Of a DNA stretch of 44,869 nucleotides, positions 28,602-37,840 are shown in pieces. The notes below the pieces were generated by a model that did not search any database, was not told where the DNA came from, and saw nothing but the letters and a program-made list of their open reading frames with translations. This DNA is from a bacterium (lineage in GTDB: Bacteria > Patescibacteriota > Patescibacteriia > 2-01-FULL-39-33), in NCBI GenBank assembly GCA_029558735.1, contig JAKQDP010000068.1, positions 1 to 44,869 of the forward strand, read 5' to 3'. A program made the position numbers and the translations under genes. Within the stretch, counting starts at the first letter, position 1. Every line of letters starts with the position of its first letter.

Positions 28602-29486
28602 TTAGGGACAATGGACAATCTGCCGGCCATCCGTATAAATAGCCACGTCGCCATCTTGATCGGTGCGCCAAATTTTTGCCCCGATTTTTTGCAGGTTATT
28701 TAAGGTTCGATAATCGGGATGACCATAGCGATTATCCAAGCCGACAGAAATAACAGCATAATCCGGATTAACCGCCCTAATAAACTCCCCACTATTGGCA
28801 TTGGCTGATCCATGATGGCCGACCTTATAAATATCCGACTCCAACTCAAGGCCGAGTTTTAATAATTTTTCCTCTTCCTCAAGATCACCGGTAAACATCA
28901 AGGAGGTGGAAGCAAAAATCAGCCGGCCAACCAAGGAACTATTATTGGCATCGTCAATCAATTGATCAACTAACCTCTGTTGGGGATAAAAAAAATCTAA
29001 TTCCACGCCCCCGGCCAGCAACAAACGCCTCGGTCCTTCTATGAACTGCTGTTGGATATTTTCGCTTTCTATTATTTCTCTTAATCGCAAATAAGCCGGC
29101 GTTTGATCGAAGACACCGGTCATAATGACTGTGCCAATATCATAACGTTCCGCCACCTCCACTAAACCATTAACATGATCGGCGTCTGGATGAGTCAAAA
29201 TTAGGTACTCTATCTGCCAATCATTTATCGGCAAATAGCGATTAAGTTTTTTAATTAAGGTATTGTCCGGTCCGCCATCGATTAAAATATCTTCTCCCGC
29301 CGGTGTTCTGATTAAAGTGGCATCGCCTTGACCGACGGCCAAAAAATAAACTGACATTATCGGTCCGGCACCATCCTCAAACTCGGATAAAATTTTCCGC
29401 CGGGACAATAAATCACCGGCGAAAGAAATTAACAATAACAATAAAAGCCACCCGACAACCAACCAAGTATTTTTTTTAATTCTCAT
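28602..29486 (-). CDS. ComEC C-terminal-type metallo-beta-lactamase-fold protein
   Basis: YFLAVGQGDATLIRTPAGEDILIDGG...LTHPDADHVNGL...KVGHHGSANANSGEFI. Confidence 0.88.
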   Translation of the reverse strand: MRIKKNTWLVVGWLLLLLLISFAGDLLSRRKILSEFEDGAGPIMSVYFLAVGQGDATLIRTPAGEDILIDGGPDNTLIKKLNRYLPINDWQIEYLILTHPDADHVNGLVEVAERYDIGTVIMTGVFDQTPAYLRLREIIESENIQQQFIEGPRRLLLAGGVELDFFYPQQRLVDQLIDDANNSSLVGRLIFASTSLMFTGDLEEEEKLLKLGLELESDIYKVGHHGSANANSGEFIRAVNPDYAVISVGLDNRYGHPDYRTLNNLQKIGAKIWRTDQDGDVAIYTDGRQIVHCP

Positions 29487-30987
29487 AACGCCTGCGACGA
29501 TTAATCATCAATAAAAAACCGGCTAAACCCAAACTCGCCAATATTGCCGCCAAAATATTAGCCCCCTCAATAGTCAGATAAGCAAGAGGCAATTGTGCCG
29601 CTGTTTGAGCGACGACAATAATATAATTAAAGGCTAAATAACTGAAAATGCCAATTATTCGGCCCAGTGCCACCGTCAACAAAGACACCAAAGAATTAAA
29701 TAAACCCAAAATAATTACTAATGGCACCATCGGCAAAACAATAATATTAACGCCCAAGCCAACCAAAGAAACTCCGCCAAAATGCCACAAAATAAAAGGC
29801 AAGGTAAAAATCTGAGCCGCTAGTGTAACCGCCAACATATCAACAATCGAACCGGCTAAAAAACCAGTTAATCGCCGCAGTCGCCAATGCAAGTAAGGAT
29901 AACCATAAATTATTCCGATTGTGGCCATAAATGATAATTGAAAACCAACATCAAAAATAAATTGCGGATTAACCATCAACATCAGACCACCGGCCAATAA
30001 TAAGGCGTTAATCGAATTGGCCAACCGCCCCGTTTGAGCAGCTAATAAAACAATCAGCCCCATCAGCGCGGCCCGTATGGCCGAGGCCGGTGCGCCAATA
30101 AATAAAACATACAAAACAATCATCAAAATTGCTAACCAAAAAGCTTTCGAGCGAGCCAAGCCAAAACCAATCAATAAACGATTTATAATCAACAAAATAA
30201 CAGCAATGTGCATGCCCGAAACAGCCACAATATGACTTAAGCCGACTTGAGAAAAAGCCGTCGTAATCGCCGGTGGAACACCGGTCCGCTGTCCCCAAAC
30301 CATCGCCAATAAAACCGATACCGCCGGCTCCGGCACTGAGGCGTTGAGTCGATTGATAAGCCGTTCTCGAAAATCATTAATCAAACCATCGCCATAGTCA
30401 GCACTAACCGGCGCCCGAATTTTCAGCTGAGGATAAAAACTAACTGAATAAATTTGGAATCGAGCTAAATAACGAGGATAATTAAAACCTTGATATTCTA
30501 AAGGATGATCAATCTTACCCCGTAATTCCACTAGTTGACCGGCATGATATTGCGGATACAAACCGCTTGTCACTAGGATATTACCCGTCACTGGCCGGCT
30601 TTGACCAGCCACCATTAAAGACTGGGTCCGCAAAGTCAAGCGTTGCTGATTAATCCGCTGCTCCGCCGAAACAATTTTGGCGATTAGAGCAACTGTTTGA
30701 CCATTGTAATAATAAATTTTATTCGGATCAGCCAATGATGGCTGGCTAATGGCAAAACGCCAAAAACCAACCAACAAGAAAAATAATACTAATAACAAAA
30801 GCCGGCAATTTACCCAACGCCAACAGACCACTAAAGACACCCCCAGCACCAAAATCAAACAAAAAATAAAAAAATGATTAGTTGGACCAATTAAACCGCC
30901 GGCTATAACTCCTGTTACTAAGGCTCCCAACAGGAATTTAAGAATCCGGCGGCGACTGCCGCCGACCGCTGTAAAAATTCCCGCCAT
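29476..30987 (-). CDS. ComEC/Rec2 competence channel domain protein
   Basis: ComEC competence domain: GQRTGVPPAITTAFSQVGLSHIVAVSGMHIAVI; multi-TM. Confidence 0.9.
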   Translation of the reverse strand: MAGIFTAVGGSRRRILKFLLGALVTGVIAGGLIGPTNHFFIFCLILVLGVSLVVCWRWVNCRLLLLVLFFLLVGFWRFAISQPSLADPNKIYYYNGQTVALIAKIVSAEQRINQQRLTLRTQSLMVAGQSRPVTGNILVTSGLYPQYHAGQLVELRGKIDHPLEYQGFNYPRYLARFQIYSVSFYPQLKIRAPVSADYGDGLINDFRERLINRLNASVPEPAVSVLLAMVWGQRTGVPPAITTAFSQVGLSHIVAVSGMHIAVILLIINRLLIGFGLARSKAFWLAILMIVLYVLFIGAPASAIRAALMGLIVLLAAQTGRLANSINALLLAGGLMLMVNPQFIFDVGFQLSFMATIGIIYGYPYLHWRLRRLTGFLAGSIVDMLAVTLAAQIFTLPFILWHFGGVSLVGLGVNIIVLPMVPLVIILGLFNSLVSLLTVALGRIIGIFSYLAFNYIIVVAQTAAQLPLAYLTIEGANILAAILASLGLAGFLLMINRRRRYEN

Positions 30988-31000
30988 TAACCAATATAAG

Positions 31001-32090
31001 TTATTTTTTTAACAACTGGCGCAAATAAGTCACTACCAAATCATCCAGGTCCCCGTCTAAAACCTGACTAATCTCCTGGGTTTCATAATCGGTTCGATGG
31101 TCTTTAACCAATTGATAGGGCTGCATCACATAAGAGCGGGCCTGATGACCCCACTGGGCTTGCTGATACTCGCCCTTAATTGCTTCTGTTTTTTCAGTCG
31201 CCGCCGTTTCGTAATATTTTAACAATTTTGATTTTAGAATTCTCAAAGCGGTTTTTTTATTTTGTAACTGTGATCTCTCATTCTGACACTTAACGCTAAT
31301 TTTAGTAGGCAAGTGGGTAATCCTAACTGCGCTGTCAGTAGTGTTGACACTCTGTCCGCCGTGACCAGACGCCCGCATTACTTCAATCTTCAAGTCCTCT
31401 GCTTTTAATTCAATGGTCACTGCCTCGGTTTCCGGCAATACTTCCACCAAGCAAAAAGAAGTGTGTCGCATCTTTTCCGCATCAAAAGGAGAAATTCTAA
31501 CTAACCGGTGAACACCGTTTTCCGATTTCAACCAACCGTAAGCAAACCGACCGACAATTTCCAACGTCACGCTCTTTAAGCCGGCTTCACTGCCGACTGA
31601 TTGATCCACGATTTGAACGAAAAAATTATGGTTCTGGCAAAACTTCAGATACATTCTTAATAATATTTCAGCCCAGTCTTGAGCATCAACCCCGCCGGTG
31701 CCGGCATGAATTGATAGAATCGCATTGGCCTGATCATGAGGCCCGGAAAATAAAAGAACGAAATCCAACTTCCGAAACCGCTCTTGAAGCCTGGTTAAAT
31801 CAACCTGGATTTCCATCTCCAACTGATTGTCCAGCGAATCAGCACCGACCAAATCTACTAAATCATCCGTCTCTTGTTTTAATTGTTGCCATTCGTCCAA
31901 TTCTGATTTTAAATCCTCATACTGTCGAGAGATTTCCCTGGCCCGATCTTGGTCAGCCCAAAAATCCGCTCGGGCAAGTTGCTGTTCTAATTGTTCAATT
32001 TTTTTCCCTTGCTTTTCCAAGTCAAAGCAACCTCCAATTTCTAGAGATTGCTTGCTGCAAATCTTTGAGTTGAGTTATTATCTCCTGCAT
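31001..32090 (-). CDS. prfB: peptide chain release factor 2, decoded through a +1 programmed frameshift
   Basis: SGHGGQSVNTTDSAVRITH; zero-frame MQEIITQLKDLQQAISRNWRLL-TGA, site CTTTGAC at 32027-32021, then frame continues DLEKQGKKIEQLE. Confidence 0.95.
32021..32035 (-). promoter_or_regulatory. prfB frameshift cassette: internal SD-like GGAGG, TTG, CTT TGA C
   Basis: Minus-strand GGAGGTTGCTTTGAC; matches the canonical RF2 arrangement. Confidence 0.93.
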
Positions 32091-32100
32091 AAAATTGTCA

Positions 32101-32448
32101 TTATCTTAACTGTTTTAGTTGATTTAACAAATCAAAACTGCTCTCGGCTCCACCCAATAAATTTTGATAACTGTCATACAGCTCCCGCAACACCGGCGGT
32201 AAATAAATAAAAGCTAAAATAATCGGGGCGACAATCAAGGCCAACCAAATCAAATTAAAAATAAAACGCCAAAGCATATAATGTCTGATTTTTTGGGTAT
32301 CAGCATAAATAGCCCGGCTGTATTTTAAATTTTCTTGTAATAATTCCTCTAGTCGGTCTTTTGGGTCTTTAACCAAGTATTCATTCGCTTTGGCATACTG
32401 CAAATCCTCTCCCATTTTGCCCAAAAAATCCGGTTTATGGTTAATCAT
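32101..32448 (-). CDS. hypothetical membrane protein
   Basis: 115-aa ORF with one hydrophobic segment (FIFNLIWLALIVAPIILAFIYL). Confidence 0.6.
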   Translation of the reverse strand: MINHKPDFLGKMGEDLQYAKANEYLVKDPKDRLEELLQENLKYSRAIYADTQKIRHYMLWRFIFNLIWLALIVAPIILAFIYLPPVLRELYDSYQNLLGGAESSFDLLNQLKQLR

Positions 32449-32480
32449 ATAATTTTGAAAGGTTATTAACTACTAAGGCT

Positions 32481-32509
32481 ATTATATAAAAATTTAACGC
32501 CACTGACAA
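32481..32509 (-). promoter_or_regulatory. sigma70-type promoter upstream of the 115-aa protein/prfB unit
   Basis: Minus strand TTGTCA-17 nt-TATAAT. Confidence 0.6.
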
Positions 32510-33189
32510 TTACCAACAATCGGTAACACCAAATCCAAAATTTTTTCTCTTTCCTTGGGCCCAAACGGACGACCGCTAAAGTCGCTGCTGACCAATTTAC
32601 CGGGAGAATCAAAATTCTGCAAAAAATATTTTTTAACCCCTCCAATTGCCTGGGCCATAGCCAAAATATCGTTTTTTCGATGTAATCCTTTAACTAGAGT
32701 ACTGCGAAATTCATAATCCAGCCCGCTTTGTTTGACCAAAGCAATGCTTCGTTCAATATTTTCGGTATTAACGGCTAAACCGCAAAAATCTTGATAATGG
32801 GCCAAAGATCCCTTGATGTCCATGGCTAAATAATCAATTAATCCCTCTTTGATTAGAATCTCCAAAACAGAATAATTTAAGCCATTGGTATCTAACTTTA
32901 TTAAATAACCAATTTTTTTCATTTTCTTTAAAAATTTGAGCAGCCCCGGCTGCAGTGTTGGTTCCCCACCGGTCACCACTAAGGCATCAAGATATTTTTT
33001 GCGCCGAACTAAAAAATTAACCATCTCAGAATAGTCAAATTCCCTGTTCTGGGCAATTAAATCATCCAGCACCAAATCCGGATTATAACAAAAAGGACAG
33101 CGCATATTACAACCTGTTGTAAAAATTATCGCTGCCACTTTTTGCGGATAATCCAATAATGTCACGGGCTGAAGCCCCCCGATACGCAT
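32494..33189 (-). CDS. nrdG: anaerobic ribonucleoside-triphosphate reductase activating protein (radical SAM)
   Basis: TTGCNMRCPFCYNPDL CxxxCxxC motif; VTGGEPTLQPGL; next to nrdD. Confidence 0.9.
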   Translation of the reverse strand: MRIGGLQPVTLLDYPQKVAAIIFTTGCNMRCPFCYNPDLVLDDLIAQNREFDYSEMVNFLVRRKKYLDALVVTGGEPTLQPGLLKFLKKMKKIGYLIKLDTNGLNYSVLEILIKEGLIDYLAMDIKGSLAHYQDFCGLAVNTENIERSIALVKQSGLDYEFRSTLVKGLHRKNDILAMAQAIGGVKKYFLQNFDSPGKLVSSDFSGRPFGPKEREKILDLVLPIVGNCQWR

Positions 33190-33198
33190 AGGCGGTTT

Positions 33199-33351
33199 TT
33201 AAGCCAAACTGTTAGTTACTTTATAAGTTTTGCGGTCATAATACTCGGATTGCTTGCCGGGATTGAATTGATCAACTGGTCGTAAATAACCGACTACCCG
33301 AGAATAAACCTCGCAGCGTTGCCGCTGAGTCTTAACATTGTCTCCTTCCAT
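33199..33351 (-). CDS. stand-alone NrdD glycyl-radical C-terminal domain, 50 aa
   Basis: MEGDNVKTQRQRCEVYSRVVGYLRPVDQFNPGKQSEYYDRKTYKVTNSLA*; RVxGYL glycyl-radical motif; missed by the ORF track. Confidence 0.85.
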   Translation of the reverse strand: MEGDNVKTQRQRCEVYSRVVGYLRPVDQFNPGKQSEYYDRKTYKVTNSLA

Positions 33352-33374
33352 ATTAATATTTTTATTAATAATTA

Positions 33375-35420
33375 TCAAATTGGTAACTTGTCTTTTTGCT
33401 CCTGAATAAAACCGATTTCTTCGTCACAGAGCGGACAAAAAGCATGTTCGCCAGCAATATAACCATGCTTGGGACAAACGGAAAAAGTCGGTGTCAAAGT
33501 ATAGTAAGGCAGATGAAAATTTTCCGCTATCTTTTTAACCAAATTTTTAGTGCTTTCCGCATCGGGCATTCTTTCTCCCAAAAATCCGTGAATAACTGTA
33601 CCGCCGGTGTATTTTATTTGAAGCGGGTCTTGTTTTTCCAGAGCGTCAAAAATATCATCGGAAAAACCAACCGGCAGATGGGTGGAATTAGTATAGTAAG
33701 GCGGCGCCCCTTTTTCCTGGTAAGCCTCCTCATTGGCCACGATAATATCAGGATAAAACTCTTTGTCTTTTTTAGCAAATCGATAAGTCGCCCCTTCAGC
33801 CGGCGTGGCTTCCAAATTATAGAGTTGGTTGTCCTCTTCCTGATATTTGCCTAGCCGCGCTAACATATAATCCATAACTTTCAAAGCAAATTCCTGACCT
33901 TCAGCAGTGCTAATCGGCCGGCCCATAAAATTAAGCAGGGCCTCGTTCATCCCATTGATACCAATGGTATTAAAATGATTTTTCCAATACTCGCCAAATC
34001 GCTGTTTAATGTCCTGCAGATAAAATCGACTGTACGGATAAAGCCCTTGTTCAGTAAAATTTTCCAAAATTTCTCTTTTTAACTTTAAGCTTTGACGACT
34101 CAAATCCATTGCTTGGCCCAAGCGGTTAAAAAAAGCATCCTTAGTTTTGGAAAGATAGCCAATCCGTGGCAAATTAACTGTCACCACACCAATTGATCCG
34201 GTTAATGGATTGGCGGCAAACATACCGCCGCCGCGCTTTCTGAGCTCGCGATTATCCAAACGCAGCCGACAACACATACTCCGAGCGTCTTCAGCCTTCA
34301 TATCGCTATTGACAAAATTGGCAAAATAAGGAATGCCATATTTAGCCGTCATCTCCCAAATAGGATCAAGCAATCTATTACTCCAGTCAAAATCCTTGGA
34401 AATATTATAAGTTGGAATGGGGAAGGTGAAAACTCGCCCTTTGGCGTCGCCCGCCATCATTACCTCGGCAAAAGCCCGATTAATCATATCCATTTCCGGC
34501 TGAAAATCCTTGTAAGTTTCCGATTGCGGCAAACCACCAATCAATACTGTCTCATTAGCCAAGGTGCTGGGACAGGTCAAATCAAAGGTCAGGTTGGTAA
34601 AGGGCGTCTGAAAACCGACTCGAGTCGGCACGTTCATATTAAAAATAAACTCCTGCATAGCTTGTTTGACCGACTGATAATCAAGGCCATCATAACGAAT
34701 AAAAGGCGCTAATAAGGTGTCAAAATTAGCAAACGCCTGAGCGCCGGCCGCCTCGCCCTGGAGAGTATAAAAAAAGTTAACCATATGACCCAAAGCCACC
34801 CGAAAATGTTTCGCCGGTTTACTGCTAACCTTGCCCTCTACCCCGCCAAAACCCAACCGCAACAAAGCTTGCAAATCCCAACCGCAACAATAAACCGCCA
34901 ATAATTGCAAATCATGAATATGCAAAGAACTGTCGATATGAGCGTCTCTAATCTCGGGCGGATAAATTTTATTCAGCCAATAATTAGAACTGACTGCTGA
35001 GGCCACATGATTATTCAAACCCTGAAGGGAATAAGTCATATTGGCATTTTCTTTAACCCGCCAATCAAGTTGTTTTAAATAACCCTCAATAATATCATTG
35101 GAATCCAATAATTTCTTTAAATCCCGCAACCGGGCATGCTGTTCGCGATAAATAATGTAAGACTTGGCCGCCTTAAATAAGTCCTCGCGAATCAAACTTT
35201 CCTCGACCAGATCCTGAATTTCTTCAATGGCCGGAATGGATCGAGGGTGAAATTTATTATTGAGCGCTTTGACGGTTTTATCAGCGATTTGCTCCGCTAA
35301 AATCATATCATCGCGTCCCACTGCCTTTAGGGCTTTATAAACTGCCTGGATAATTTTATTTCTATCAAAATCAACAATACTACCATCTCTTTTCCTAATT
35401 TGTTTAATTTGATTGTCCAT
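33375..35420 (-). CDS. nrdD: anaerobic ribonucleoside-triphosphate reductase large subunit, ends after Zn-finger without glycyl-radical loop
   Basis: ATP-cone N-terminus; NrdD core; C-terminus CPKHGYIAGEHAFCPLCDEEIGFIQEQKDKLPI*; ATG at 35420. Confidence 0.93.
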   Translation of the reverse strand: MDNQIKQIRKRDGSIVDFDRNKIIQAVYKALKAVGRDDMILAEQIADKTVKALNNKFHPRSIPAIEEIQDLVEESLIREDLFKAAKSYIIYREQHARLRDLKKLLDSNDIIEGYLKQLDWRVKENANMTYSLQGLNNHVASAVSSNYWLNKIYPPEIRDAHIDSSLHIHDLQLLAVYCCGWDLQALLRLGFGGVEGKVSSKPAKHFRVALGHMVNFFYTLQGEAAGAQAFANFDTLLAPFIRYDGLDYQSVKQAMQEFIFNMNVPTRVGFQTPFTNLTFDLTCPSTLANETVLIGGLPQSETYKDFQPEMDMINRAFAEVMMAGDAKGRVFTFPIPTYNISKDFDWSNRLLDPIWEMTAKYGIPYFANFVNSDMKAEDARSMCCRLRLDNRELRKRGGGMFAANPLTGSIGVVTVNLPRIGYLSKTKDAFFNRLGQAMDLSRQSLKLKREILENFTEQGLYPYSRFYLQDIKQRFGEYWKNHFNTIGINGMNEALLNFMGRPISTAEGQEFALKVMDYMLARLGKYQEEDNQLYNLEATPAEGATYRFAKKDKEFYPDIIVANEEAYQEKGAPPYYTNSTHLPVGFSDDIFDALEKQDPLQIKYTGGTVIHGFLGERMPDAESTKNLVKKIAENFHLPYYTLTPTFSVCPKHGYIAGEHAFCPLCDEEIGFIQEQKDKLPI

Positions 35421-35461
35421 GGTAAGCAATAATTTAAACTGGCTTAGTTGAGTGATAAAAA

Positions 35462-35518
35462 ATAGACCTAAAGACTGAATTTATTGAATTTTGAAAATTC
35501 AGTTAGATTTAGATCTAT
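35462..35518 (-). promoter_or_regulatory. terminator-like hairpin in the nrdD leader (candidate attenuator)
   Basis: Minus strand ATAGATCTAAA...CTGAATTT/AAATTCAG...TTTAGGTCTAT followed by TTTTTT. Confidence 0.6.
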
Positions 35519-35540
35519 CTTCTAGAAGCGGACTAACCTT

Positions 35541-35570
35541 ATTATACCCCCTTAACTTGTTCGCTGTCAA
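35541..35570 (-). promoter_or_regulatory. perfect-consensus sigma70 promoter for nrdD
   Basis: Minus strand TTGACA-18 nt-TATAAT. Confidence 0.8.
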
Positions 35571-35635
35571 AAAACCCAAAAACCAGATTTTAGGGCTAAA
35601 TTAACTTCTTTCCTGTTTGCGGCTGTGGATAAAAA

Positions 35636-35663
35636 AATCACCCCCATTATCGGAGGGTGATGC
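35636..35663 (-). terminator. intrinsic terminator after ftsZ
   Basis: Minus strand ATCACCCTCC-GATAAT-GGGGGTGAT-TTTTTT. Confidence 0.85.
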
Positions 35664-35673
35664 GACATTGGCC

Positions 35674-36918
35674 TTATTTCATTTTCTTCCTCAAAAAAGT
35701 AGGAATCTCTAAATCCTCTTCTTCTTCACTATTATTAATCCCGCTATTAACTCCGCCGACATTAGTTGTCCCTTCCAGTCGCCTGGCCTTGCTAATTAAT
35801 GGCTTCGCCATAGGAATTTCTTCCTTGGGGGCTTCAGTTTTTTCCTGATGAATTGTCATTTCATTCTTGGCTTCATCTATTTTAGATTCAATGGTTTTTT
35901 TGGAAAACAGCCGATTCATAGAATATTTCGGTTCGGCAAAAGAGGCTCTAATCGGCTTACTCTCATAATCACCAAAACCAGTGGCAATAACGGTAATTTT
36001 GACATTATCCTTCATTCCTTCATCAATGGCGACACCAAAAATAATCCTCGCGTTAGCATCGGCACTTTCCGTAATTACATCAGCGGCTTCCCTAACCTCA
36101 TTCATAGTTAAACTGGGACCGCCAACAACAATAAACAACACACCTTTAGCGCCATCGATTGAAATATCCAATAAGGGTGAGGAAATCGCTATTTTAGCAG
36201 CCGCCACCGCTCGATTTTCACCACTGGCCTCGCCAATACCCATCAGGGCCGAGCCAGTGCCCTGCATAATTGTCTTAACATCGGCAAAATCCAGATTAAC
36301 CAAGGCGGGAATTGTTATTAACTCTGAAATGCCCTGAACGCCTTGCCGCAAGACATCATCTACGGTTTTAAACGCATCTAATAAAGAGGTTTTTTTATCG
36401 ATAATTTGGAGCACCTTATCATTAGGGATTGTAATAATGGTATCCACCCGTTCTTTTAATTCTTCAAAACCGCCTTCGGCGATACTGGAACGCTGGGCCC
36501 CCTCAAAAGAAAACGGCTTGGTAACCACCGCCACCACTAGAGCGCCCAACTCTTTGGCCACCTGGGCGATAACCGGCGAAGCGCCAGTACCGGTGCCACC
36601 GCCTAAGCCACAAGTGATAAATACCATATCTGCACCCTTCAATAGATCCCTAATTTCATTAATGCTTTCTTGAGCGGCTTGCAAACCGACCTCCGGCTTC
36701 ATGCCGGCACCAAGCCCCCTAGTGGTTGCCTGGCCGATGTGCAATTTATGTTTAGCATTATTGTTGTGTAAAGCCTGAACATCGGTATTAATAGCAATAA
36801 ATTCCACCCCCCTAATTTTAGAGGCAATCATCCGATTAATCGCCGACCCCCCTGATCCGCCAACACCAACCACTTTTATTTTGGCAAATGTTTCAATATC
36901 TGGTTTTACTTCAGGCAT
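35674..36918 (-). CDS. ftsZ: cell division protein FtsZ
   Basis: [33 protein letters not shown] tubulin signature. Confidence 0.98.
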   Translation of the reverse strand: MPEVKPDIETFAKIKVVGVGGSGGSAINRMIASKIRGVEFIAINTDVQALHNNNAKHKLHIGQATTRGLGAGMKPEVGLQAAQESINEIRDLLKGADMVFITCGLGGGTGTGASPVIAQVAKELGALVVAVVTKPFSFEGAQRSSIAEGGFEELKERVDTIITIPNDKVLQIIDKKTSLLDAFKTVDDVLRQGVQGISELITIPALVNLDFADVKTIMQGTGSALMGIGEASGENRAVAAAKIAISSPLLDISIDGAKGVLFIVVGGPSLTMNEVREAADVITESADANARIIFGVAIDEGMKDNVKITVIATGFGDYESKPIRASFAEPKYSMNRLFSKKTIESKIDEAKNEMTIHQEKTEAPKEEIPMAKPLISKARRLEGTTNVGGVNSGINNSEEEEDLEIPTFLRKKMK

Positions 36919-36954
36919 ATTTTTTTGATAATTCTTTAAAAAATTATTTTACTA

Positions 36955-37839
36955 TTAAAGCGACTGTTCAGAAGTGGTCGTGGCTTCATCATCAACTGGG
37001 GGAGACGCCAAATCCAATTCAAAAGTATCTAAAAATAAATTATAATCATCGGTAATCGCCTGATCAACCTGGGGGGTAGTTAAGGCAACCGACAATACCT
37101 GCCCGGTTTTGATCAATGAATAAAAATTTAATTGCTCCAATCCGATATCAGCCAAGGACTGATGTTTTAATAATCCAGGCAACCCAGCCAAATTCAATTG
37201 TTTCTCGGCGATGTCAGTTAACCGTTCTCGGCCGGCTTCTTTTTCTTCAAGGTAGTCAACTAAATCACCCTCGGTTTGCTCCAGAATAATCAAAATAGTG
37301 GTCGTCGCCCAATCAGTAGCAATAGAAATACCGCCTTGATTTTCAGAAATCTTCCATTCTTGCGGATACTTAAATGCCAGGGATAAATTTTCACTCCGAT
37401 ATTTCTGCCAATCCGCTGTTGGATCGGTTGGAGCGCTATCAATGGTAATACCCAAAGGAACTTGGTAGTTGGCTACAGCGCTATTTGACTCTTCTGTTTG
37501 GTCCCAAAAAATGCACTGATCACAATTTTGAATAATTAAAACTCCAACGAAAATAAAAACCGCTAAAACCAAAACCGCTACTATCCCTCCCCACCTTGAA
37601 GAAGCCTCCGACTGGGCGGCTTGGGAATGGTAATTTTTTGCTGAAGAGCCAACTGATGCTTCTTGGCGGGGAGTGGTTAATTTAGAGTTAATAGCCGTCG
37701 CGGTTGTCGCCTGTTTTGGACGATTGCTTTTGGTTTTCCTGGGGGGCGTCTTGCGGCTTGTTTTCTTTAAAGGAGTGGCCGACTCAAGCAAATCTGAAGC
37801 GACGCGAGCTGACTTTGGAGAATTATTTTTTCTGGGCAT
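36955..37839 (-). CDS. hypothetical protein: basic disordered N-terminus, one TM, extracytoplasmic domain
   Basis: Lys/Arg/Thr-rich first ~80 aa, GGIVAVLVLAVFIFVGVLII TM, then PsbP-like text LSLAFKYPQEWKI. Confidence 0.65.
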   Translation of the reverse strand: MPRKNNSPKSARVASDLLESATPLKKTSRKTPPRKTKSNRPKQATTATAINSKLTTPRQEASVGSSAKNYHSQAAQSEASSRWGGIVAVLVLAVFIFVGVLIIQNCDQCIFWDQTEESNSAVANYQVPLGITIDSAPTDPTADWQKYRSENLSLAFKYPQEWKISENQGGISIATDWATTTILIILEQTEGDLVDYLEEKEAGRERLTDIAEKQLNLAGLPGLLKHQSLADIGLEQLNFYSLIKTGQVLSVALTTPQVDQAITDDYNLFLDTFELDLASPPVDDEATTTSEQSL

Positions 37840-37840
37840 T

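Noticed and set aside
31001-32020. prfB starting at TTG 32020 as given in the ORF track
   Set aside because: The upstream zero-frame MQEIITQLKDLQQAISRNWRLL and CTTTGAC frameshift site show the real start is ATG at 32090.
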